Shown here in pieces: positions 7,202 through 13,395 of a stretch of 13,395 nt of DNA. The notes under the pieces were generated by a model that searched no databases, was not told the origin of the DNA, and saw only the letters and a program-made list of their open reading frames with translations. Origin of the DNA: Gemmatimonadota bacterium. GTDB lineage: Bacteria > Gemmatimonadota > Gemmatimonadetes > Longimicrobiales > Gaopeijiaceae. The stretch lies in NCBI GenBank assembly GCA_030550695.1, contig JAUQOX010000058.1, positions 1 through 13,395 of the forward strand. Reading direction: 5' to 3'. The position numbers and the translations under genes were made by a program. Position 1 is the first letter of the stretch; each line of letters opens with the position of its first letter.

Positions 7202-7230
7202 CTCGGTTCCGCCGCCGGGGCGGACCCGAG
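7202..7230. repeat. Strong imperfect inverted repeat in the divergent intergenic region
   Basis: CTCGG (7202-7206) and TCCGCC (7208-7213) pair with GGCGGA (7219-7224) and CCGAG (7226-7230). That is 11 pairs with one mismatch and a 5-base loop. It lies upstream of both divergent promoters, so it is not in either predicted leader. It could be a regulator-binding site, part of a small RNA, or a chance structure in GC-rich DNA. Confidence 0.5.
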
Positions 7231-7285
7231 TTCTTCCGAGGCTCCGGCGCTCGTGCCGTCCGCACCGGAAGGACCGGGGATTTCG

Positions 7286-7315
7286 TTGACACCCCGGAAA
7301 GGGGCCGGCTATCTT
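7286..7315 (+). promoter_or_regulatory. Sigma-70-type promoter for the TPR-aroQ-efp-accBC-comB-ftsK operon
   Basis: A perfect TTGACA (7286-7291) is followed after 18 bases by TATCTT (7310-7315), which matches four of six -10 bases. Transcription would start near 7322, leaving a leader of about 50 bases before GTG 7374. It is the best promoter-like sequence I found in the window. No equally good internal promoter was noticed downstream, so it may serve the whole rightward set. Confidence 0.6.
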
Positions 7316-7361
7316 CCCGCCAGCCCGGCACCCTGCCGGAGGCCCTCGACATCCCGCTAGC

Positions 7362-7366
7362 AAGGA
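7362..7366 (+). promoter_or_regulatory. Shine-Dalgarno supporting the GTG start at 7374
   Basis: AAGGA lies 7 bases before GTG 7374, which makes this non-ATG codon the likely start of the second TPR protein. Confidence 0.6.
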
Positions 7367-7373
7367 CCCGCCG

Positions 7374-8777
7374 GTGGAAGGTTCCCTGGAACTCCAGGTC
7401 CGCAGACTGCAGGCATTCTATGGGTCCGACCGGGATCCGGAAGGCAGGGGCTTTCTGGGCCTGGCGGAAGTCCAGAGGCGTCTCGGTCGTCCCCGGGAAG
7501 CCCTGCGGATCCTCCGGGAAGGGTTGCGGCGTCATCCCGACTTTGCCTCGGCCTATGTGGTCCTGGGCTGGGTCCACCTGGAAGAGGGGGAGGTCCGGGA
7601 GGCCGAGGCGGCCTTCCAGGCCGCTCTGGAAAGGGATCCGAAGAACGTCGAGGCCCTGCGGTGTTTGGGGGACCGGATGGAGGCCCGGGGGGAAAGGGCC
7701 CTGGCCATGGACTGCTTCAGGAAAGTCCTGGAGCTGGAGCCGACGGACCAGGTTACCCGTCGCCGGCTGGACCTCCTGGAAAGGTCCTACTCGGACACCT
7801 CAGCCCCAGCGTCCCAGCCCCCTTCCGCAGAAGGAGAGGCCGGAGGCCGCATCCTCTGGGACGACCCCGAGGGTGCAGCCGAGGCGTTGGACTGGAGCAG
7901 AGCCTGCCTCCAGGAAGACCGCTCGGCCGGTTCTCCCTTGCCAAAGGCGCTTTCCGGGGGATCGGGTCCGGACAGGGGAGGTACCGACTCCGCGGCTCGG
8001 GAGAAGGAGCAGGAGGGCGAGGAACTTTGGATTCCTGAAGAGGGTGTTCCCCTGCGGCCGGAAGAGGACGACGTTCTTCTGACCAGGACCTTGGGAGAGT
8101 TGTACGCCAGCCAGGGGTTGTTCCAGGAGGCGGAGGAGGTCTTTCTGCGGTTGTTGGAAAGGGAAACGGACCCCGTCCTGGAGGCTCGCCTGGCCGAGGT
8201 CCGTGCCTTGGCTTCGGGAGGGCTTTCCGGTGGGTTGCAGGGAGGGGTGGAGGAAAGCTTCCGGACGCCCGAGGAGGTGCCTGCCCCGGGTCCGGACGAG
8301 CCGGAGGTGATTCCCGTGGAGGCCCTGGCACCGGACGTGGTGGTAGGGGTAGGGGAGCTGGCGCCGGACCGGATCGTTCCCGTCGGGGAGCTGGCACCCG
8401 CGTGGGTGGTCCCTGTGGAGGCCCTGGCACCGGACGTGGTGGTAGGGGTGGGGGAGCTGGCGCCGGACCGGGTCGTTCCCGTCCGGGAGCTGGCACCCGC
8501 GGGGGTGGTCCCTGTGGAGGCCTTGGCGCCTGATCTGGTGGTAGGGGTAGGGGAGCTGGCGCCGGAGGAGGTTGTGCCCATCGGCGACCCGTCCGCCGGC
8601 TCCCGGCGCCCCACCAAGGAGGAAGGGGGCGGACGGGAGCCAGCCTCACCGGCCCGGGGAGAATTGCCGGGAGACGATACTCTTTCGGCGACCCCACCCC
8701 CCCGGGGAAGCCCACAGGAACCGGAAGAAGATCCCACCTTGGCCGCCTTCGAGGCCTGGCTCAAGAGTCTGCGATGA
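7374..8777 (+). CDS. TPR protein with disordered linker and 11-residue VPVEALAPD tandem repeats
   Basis: The gene starts at GTG 7374 and encodes 467 residues. Residues about 26-135 are three TPR-like helix pairs (for example REAEAAFQAALERDPKNVEAL). Residues about 140-230 are low-complexity linker. Residues about 232-285 hold one more TPR (LGELYASQGLFQEAEEVFLRLLER). Residues 313-400 are a tandem array of an 11-residue unit, followed by a Gly/Pro-rich stretch and a helical C-terminus (LAAFEAWLKSLR). No signal peptide or membrane helix is visible. The layout (TPR, acidic linker with repeated short motifs, TPR) parallels the protein at 1149-3434, but I see no close similarity. Its function is unknown; scaffolding is an inference from TPRs. 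Its stop overlaps the aroQ start (ATGA), which implies translational coupling. Base use is strongly G-rich in the repeat array. Confidence 0.85.
   Translation: MEGSLELQVRRLQAFYGSDRDPEGRGFLGLAEVQRRLGRPREALRILREGLRRHPDFASAYVVLGWVHLEEGEVREAEAAFQAALERDPKNVEALRCLGDRMEARGERALAMDCFRKVLELEPTDQVTRRRLDLLERSYSDTSAPASQPPSAEGEAGGRILWDDPEGAAEALDWSRACLQEDRSAGSPLPKALSGGSGPDRGGTDSAAREKEQEGEELWIPEEGVPLRPEEDDVLLTRTLGELYASQGLFQEAEEVFLRLLERETDPVLEARLAEVRALASGGLSGGLQGGVEESFRTPEEVPAPGPDEPEVIPVEALAPDVVVGVGELAPDRIVPVGELAPAWVVPVEALAPDVVVGVGELAPDRVVPVRELAPAGVVPVEALAPDLVVGVGELAPEEVVPIGDPSAGSRRPTKEEGGGREPASPARGELPGDDTLSATPPPRGSPQEPEEDPTLAAFEAWLKSLR
8310..8597 (+). repeat. 99-bp in-frame tandem repeat (33 residues, three 11-residue subunits)
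   Basis: Unit 1 is 8310-8408, unit 2 is 8409-8507 and unit 3 starts at 8508 and decays after 8573. Each unit encodes three related 11-mers of the type VPVEALAPDVV, VGVGELAPDRV and VPVGELAPAWV, each with a central LAP. By my count units 1 and 2 differ at only seven of 99 bases, so the array grew by recent tandem duplication of a 99-bp block, itself built from an older 33-bp unit. Copy number is likely to vary between strains. Confidence 0.85.
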
Positions 8778-9214
8778 GAATAGCTGTGGTGCACGGCCCC
8801 AATCTGCGATTGTTGGGGCGTCGGGAGCCTCACCTCTATGGCTCGAACACCCTTTCGGAGATCAACGCGGCCCTGGAACAGGCTGCCCGCCGGCGGGGCG
8901 TCGAGCTGGAAATCTTCCAATCGAATTCCGAAGGAGAGATCTTGGATTTCCTCGAGGGTGTATCTCCGAGGGTTCAGGGTGTCCTCATCAACCCCGGTGG
9001 GTTGACCCATACCAGCGTGTGTCTTCGGGACGCCCTGTTGGGGCTAGGTCTGCCGGTGGTGGAAGTGCACCTTTCGAATCCCATGGCCCGGGAGCCTTTC
9101 CGCCACCGCTCTCTGGTGGCGCCGGTGGCGGTGGGCACCGTCGCCGGCTTTGGCCTGCAGAGCTATCTTTTGGGTTTGGATGGGCTGATCGGCTATTTGC
9201 AACGGGAGACTTGA
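8774..9214 (+). CDS. aroQ: Type II 3-dehydroquinate dehydratase
   Basis: This 146-residue enzyme removes water from 3-dehydroquinate to give 3-dehydroshikimate in the shikimate pathway, in the cytoplasm. Its length is typical of the small type II family, which forms dodecamers. Key features are all present: GPNLRLLGRREPHLYGS with catalytic Tyr22 and a conserved Arg at 16-17; FQSNSEGE (48-55); INPGGLTHTS (72-81) with the active-site Asn and His; VEVHLSN (97-102) with catalytic His99; and RE.FRH (106-111). Position 12 is Arg where NLNLLG has Asn, and the loop reads NPGG where NPGA is common. Neither change touches the catalytic Tyr or His. The start overlaps the TPR stop. No other aro gene lies nearby. 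Confidence 0.96.
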   Translation: MRIAVVHGPNLRLLGRREPHLYGSNTLSEINAALEQAARRRGVELEIFQSNSEGEILDFLEGVSPRVQGVLINPGGLTHTSVCLRDALLGLGLPVVEVHLSNPMAREPFRHRSLVAPVAVGTVAGFGLQSYLLGLDGLIGYLQRET

Positions 9215-9231
9215 ACGACGGTTTCACGGCT

Positions 9232-9798
9232 ATGGCGACGACGGCGGATTTTCGAAACGGGATGACCTTGGAGCTGGACGGGGAGCTCTGGACCATTGTG
9301 TATTTCCAACATGTAAAACCGGGCAAAGGGGGGGCTTTCGTCCGGACCAAGCTCAAGAACGTCCTCACCGGTGCCGTTTTGGACCGGACCTTTCGGGCAG
9401 GGGAGCGAGTGACCGAGGTACGTTTGGAGAGAAGGCCGGTCACCTACTCCTACACCGACGGGCACCTGTACTACTTCCTCGATCAGAACACCTTTGACAT
9501 CATCCCGCTTCCCGAGGAAGTGATCGGGGAGGATCAACTCCTCTACCTGAAGGAAAACATGGAATGCGAGGGTCTGGTGCATGACGGGAAGGTCCTGAGT
9601 GTAGAGCTTCCCTTCTTCGTGGAACTCAAAGTGGTGGATACCGACCCGGGAATTCGTGGCGATACGGCGCAGGGCGGCACCAAGCCGGCCAAGTTGGAAA
9701 CCGGCGCGGTGATCCAGGTGCCGCTCTTCATCGAAATCGGCGATGTCGTGAGGGTGGATCGGCGAGAAGACAAATACCTGACGCGGGTAAGCTCATGA
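9232..9798 (+). CDS. efp: Translation elongation factor P
   Basis: The 188-residue protein is EF-P, which enters the ribosome E site and relieves stalling at polyproline stretches. It opens MATTADFRNGM, the usual EF-P N-terminus. The tip of domain I reads HVKPGKGGAF, with Lys32 at the position that is modified in many bacteria. Three beta domains follow: the KOW-like domain, the OB domain (from about residue 65) and the C-terminal domain with TKPAKLETGAVIQVPLFIEIGD...YLTRVSS. I chose ATG 9232. An in-frame TTG at 9211 overlaps the aroQ stop but would add seven residues foreign to the family. No epmA, epmB, earP or deoxyhypusine-type gene is in the window, so the modification cannot be inferred. 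Its stop overlaps the accB start. Confidence 0.96.
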   Translation: MATTADFRNGMTLELDGELWTIVYFQHVKPGKGGAFVRTKLKNVLTGAVLDRTFRAGERVTEVRLERRPVTYSYTDGHLYYFLDQNTFDIIPLPEEVIGEDQLLYLKENMECEGLVHDGKVLSVELPFFVELKVVDTDPGIRGDTAQGGTKPAKLETGAVIQVPLFIEIGDVVRVDRREDKYLTRVSS

Positions 9799-10319
9799 TC
9801 GATCTCGAATTCGTGGAAAGGTTGATCCGGGCCCTGGACGCCAGTGGCCTGGATTCTGTGGAGTTGGAACGGGGAGGGACGCGGATCCGTCTCTCCAAGA
9901 GTTCTGCGCAAATCCTGGCTCCTCAAGGAATAGCTCCGGCAGTTCCCGGGCCCGCAAGTGCCGGAATGCCGTCTGCGGCCTGGGTGCCCTCCAATCCTGG
10001 CACCAACGCGGCAGTTCCGTCCACCCAAGGGGCTCAAGGTGTCGAGTCTGGCACTCCGGTCCCTCCGCCCGCCAAGAAACTGCTCGAGGTGACCTCTCCC
10101 ATGGTGGGGACCTTCTACCGGGCTCCGGCGCCTGGCGCCCCACCCTTCGTAGAGGTGGGGAGCAGGGTGGCGCCCGGCACCGTCCTCTGCATCATCGAAG
10201 CCATGAAGCTCATGAACGAGCTGGAGGCAGAAGTGTCGGGTACCGTTGCCGAGATCCTGGTGGAGAACGGTCAGCCGGTAGAGTATGGACAGGTCCTGTT
10301 CCGCATCGACCCTTCCTAG
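9795..10319 (+). CDS. accB: Biotin carboxyl carrier protein of acetyl-CoA carboxylase
   Basis: The 174-residue product carries biotin between the biotin carboxylase and carboxyltransferase of acetyl-CoA carboxylase, the first step of fatty acid synthesis. The N-terminal 38 residues form the conserved helix-strand segment (LEFVERLIRALDASGLDSVEL). A Pro/Ala/Gly/Ser-rich flexible linker spans about 40-94. The C-terminal biotinyl domain has SPMVGTFYRAP, a thumb-like insert, and EAMKLMNE with the acceptor Lys138. The linker contains a PPP run (90-92). The start ATG overlaps the efp stop. AccC follows after 74 bases. Confidence 0.96.
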   Translation: MIDLEFVERLIRALDASGLDSVELERGGTRIRLSKSSAQILAPQGIAPAVPGPASAGMPSAAWVPSNPGTNAAVPSTQGAQGVESGTPVPPPAKKLLEVTSPMVGTFYRAPAPGAPPFVEVGSRVAPGTVLCIIEAMKLMNELEAEVSGTVAEILVENGQPVEYGQVLFRIDPS

Positions 10320-10393
10320 GACTCAGTTCGAGAGCTCCGCCTTCTGGAGGGTCTGCTGGCCACAGGCCGAAACGATCTGCTGAAAGAAGCCGA

Positions 10394-11754
<1,361 letters not shown>

Positions 11755-11758
<4 letters not shown>

Positions 11759-12510
11759 AGGCGGAGGTCTATTTTACCTGGGGCGAGGTGAACGAGGCCC
11801 TGGTGGACAAGCGCACCGTGGTGGTCATGGACGTGATCCGAGCTACCACGGTCATCGTGGAAGCGCTGGCCAATGGTGCAAGGGGGATCTTCCCTACGGA
11901 AAGCACCGACGAGGCAGCTCGACTGGCCTCTTCCCTGGGGCGGGAAGAGACCCTCCTCTGCGGAGAAAGGAGGGGACTCAAGCCCGAGGGTTTCGATCTG
12001 GGAAACTCTCCGGCAGAGTTTACCCCCGAAGTCGTGGAAGGAAAGCAGTTGATCATGAGCACCACCAACGGCACCCGGGCTCTCCTGGCCGCGGAAGATG
12101 CGTCGAGGGTGTTGGTGGGAGCCTTCCTCAACCTGAGCGCAGTGGCCGAAGCCGTCGGAGGAGAGGAGAACCTGGTTCTCCTTTGCGCCGGAAAAGATCA
12201 GCACTTTGCTCTGGAAGATGCCCTCTGCGCAGGCGCGCTGCTGATGATGCTAACCCGTGAGAGGGAAGATCTGACCCTGAACGATGCGGCAAGAGTGGCT
12301 CTGGACTTGGCCCGCAGATACCCCATCACTGCGGATACGCTGCGTTCGACATCTGCGGGAGAAGCCCTCACTGAGCTGGGCTTGGAGAGGGACCTCGAGC
12401 TCTGTGCCTCGGTGGATCGTCATGCCGTGGTCCCGGAGATGAAGGAGCGCCGGGTCTATTTGCCGAATCCCCGGAAACGGAGCCAGGGTTCGGGACGGCG
12501 TACCCCCTGA
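11755..12510 (+). CDS. comB: ComB-family phosphatase (2-phosphosulfolactate phosphatase-like)
   Basis: The 251-residue product belongs to the ComB family, whose archaeal member hydrolyses 2-phosphosulfolactate in coenzyme M synthesis with Mg2+. Conserved blocks are present: VVVMDVIRATT (22-32) with Asp26 and Arg29, LLCGERRG (67-74), GFDLGNSPAEF (79-89), MSTTNGTRA (101-109), LLCAG (142-146) and LEDALCAGALL (153-163). The last dozen residues (RKRSQGSGRRTP) are a basic tail beyond the fold. The start overlaps the accC stop. Many bacteria that do not make coenzyme M carry ComB homologues, so the true substrate here is uncertain; no other coenzyme M or sulfolactate genes are visible. Family assignment is firm, the exact reaction is not. 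Confidence 0.88.
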
Positions 12511-12540
12511 TCCCTGCGGCCGGAATCGCCGGAGCAGGGA
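12511..12540 (+). promoter_or_regulatory. Stable hairpin between comB and ftsK, covering a Shine-Dalgarno candidate
   Basis: TCCCTGC (12511-12517) pairs perfectly with GCAGGGA (12534-12540). An inner CCGG (12520-12523) pairs with CCGG (12529-12532) around an AATCG loop. It starts directly after the comB stop codon. The 3' arm includes AGGGA, 10 bases before the ftsK ATG, so folding could limit ftsK translation; GAAGGA at 12542-12547 stays outside but sits only 3 bases from the ATG. No T-run follows, so termination is unlikely. Confidence 0.5.
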
Positions 12541-12550
12541 AGAAGGATCC

Positions 12551-13395
12551 ATGAAGCGCGAGAACGAGCGGGAACTGCTGGCCATGGGCATTTTGGCCCT
12601 GGCCCTGTTCCTGTTCCTGTCGCTCCTGCCGGCCTCGTTGCTGGGCGATCGGGGCTTGGCCTGGTTCCCTACGGGGAACGCCATGGGGGTGGTGGGAGAA
12701 GCTGTCCGACGAAGCCTCTGGACCTTCTTGGGGGTCACTTCCTTCCTGGTGCCCTTCCAGCTGATGGTGCTGGCCCTTGCCCTCGGCGGGTGGTTGGAAA
12801 GGTCGTGGTGTGTCCGCCTGGGGGTTTTAGGGTTGGGATGGTTCCTCACCGTCCCCCCGGCCCTTCCCTTGGCAGGGATTTCCCCGGGCTGGGGCGGGTG
12901 GCTCGGGGAAAGGCTTGCAAGGCCCCTGTCGGCGGCGTTCGGCAACTTCGGGGCTTTGTTCGTCTTGCTGGTTGCTGTGGTCCTCTTGTTGGTGGGGACG
13001 GTGGGGTGGAACCCTTTGCGTTGGCTGGGGAGAGGGGGGTGGAAGACTACCGCAATGGTGTTGGGGGCGGCACGGTGGGTTTGGGGTTGGGTGGGGACTT
13101 GGAGAGAGGCCCGAACCCGGCGTGCCGTGCCGGCCGATCCGGAAGAGGGGAAAGGCAGAGGGGCACCCGAAGCTCTGACCCCCTTGTCCTCCGCCCGGAG
13201 CGGGGACGTTGCCGGGGTGGGGGGCGGTGCCGGGGAGGGTGTTGCCGGGGATGGCTCGCAGGGGCGGACGGCGAAACCGGCACATGAGGGACCGGACGTC
13301 CTGGAGCTCTGGGGAGGATCCGATGAGGTACACCCCCACCCCCAGGTGTTTGGCGAACTGCCTCCCCTGGAACTTCTGGATCCCCCGGACGGCGT
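12551..13395 (+). CDS. ftsK: FtsK/SpoIIIE DNA translocase, N-terminal part (3' end outside window)
   Basis: From ATG 12551 the frame is open to the window end, giving 281 residues. Four membrane helices are visible, at about residues 9-31, 56-80, 87-110 and 132-152, matching the FtsK 4TM domain that anchors the protein at the septum. A basic and then Gly/Glu-rich, low-complexity linker spans about 155-268. At 13358-13387 the sequence reads LPPLELLDPP, the motif that normally opens the FtsK alpha/beta/gamma motor region. The ATPase and gamma domains, which pump and orient chromosome DNA at division, would lie beyond the window. It is preceded by a hairpin and follows comB by 40 bases. The linker is short compared with E. 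coli FtsK, as in many non-proteobacterial members. Confidence 0.9.
   Translation, partial: MKRENERELLAMGILALALFLFLSLLPASLLGDRGLAWFPTGNAMGVVGEAVRRSLWTFLGVTSFLVPFQLMVLALALGGWLERSWCVRLGVLGLGWFLTVPPALPLAGISPGWGGWLGERLARPLSAAFGNFGALFVLLVAVVLLLVGTVGWNPLRWLGRGGWKTTAMVLGAARWVWGWVGTWREARTRRAVPADPEEGKGRGAPEALTPLSSARSGDVAGVGGGAGEGVAGDGSQGRTAKPAHEGPDVLELWGGSDEVHPHPQVFGELPPLELLDPPDG

Noticed and set aside
8310..8573. The 99-bp repeats as a CRISPR array
   Set aside because: There are no unique spacers. The repeats are contiguous, in frame and translated as a regular 11-residue unit.
7753..9010. Minus-strand frames of 320 and 407 codons over the second TPR gene and aroQ
   Set aside because: They are Pro/Ser/Arg-rich mirror images of the repeat array and overlap aroQ, whose family assignment is certain.
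10320..10393. A riboswitch or attenuator in the accB-accC gap
   Set aside because: Only 4-bp stems (GGCC/GGCC, CTCC/GGAG) are visible in 74 bases, with no T-run or known motif.
12790..13287. A 165-codon Gly/Arg-rich frame on the plus strand within ftsK
   Set aside because: The overlapping frame encodes the FtsK membrane helices and the LPPLELLDPP motif; this one is a shifted-frame shadow.

Overview
The window is about 13.4 kb of GC-rich bacterial chromosome. It carries mostly housekeeping genes, interleaved with two lineage-specific TPR proteins. A menaquinone-type polyprenyl synthase, TatA, a membrane-anchored PpiD-like chaperone, EF-P, AccB/AccC and FtsK point to an ordinary free-living bacterium. 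The high GC content, the TPR proteins with long disordered linkers, and the order TPR / polyprenyl synthase / DUF4321 / tatA and aroQ / efp / accB / accC / comB / ftsK remind me most of Gemmatimonadota or a related deeply branching phylum. That placement is recalled from memory and was not tested. I see no phage, transposon, CRISPR or RNA gene.

Region 1 (1-912) is the 3' part of a fibronectin-type-III repeat protein, probably exported. Region 2 (1149-5104, plus strand) is a compact run: a 761-residue TPR protein, a long-chain polyprenyl diphosphate synthase, a DUF4321-like small membrane protein and TatA. It ends in a short intrinsic terminator near 5193-5210. Region 3 (5249-7075, minus strand) is a PpiD/SurA-like peptidyl-prolyl isomerase that converges on tatA.

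Region 4 (7076-7373) is a divergent intergenic region. It holds a good sigma-70 promoter for the rightward genes (TTGACA at 7286, TATCTT at 7310), a weaker leftward promoter candidate, and a strong inverted repeat. Region 5 (7374 to the end, plus strand) is a long tightly packed operon: a second TPR protein with an internal 99-bp tandem repeat, then aroQ, efp, accB, accC, comB and the start of ftsK. Three of its junctions are ATGA overlaps: TPR/aroQ, efp/accB and accC/comB.

Functionally the window joins precursor and lipid supply (AroQ for chorismate, the prenyl synthase for quinone tails, AccBC for malonyl-CoA) with translation (EF-P), envelope protein handling (Tat, PpiD) and chromosome segregation (FtsK). 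The parts least explained by known biology are the two TPR proteins with repeated short motifs, the small DUF4321 protein, the isolated ComB homologue, and hairpins at gene junctions. I did not find a convincing wholly new system.
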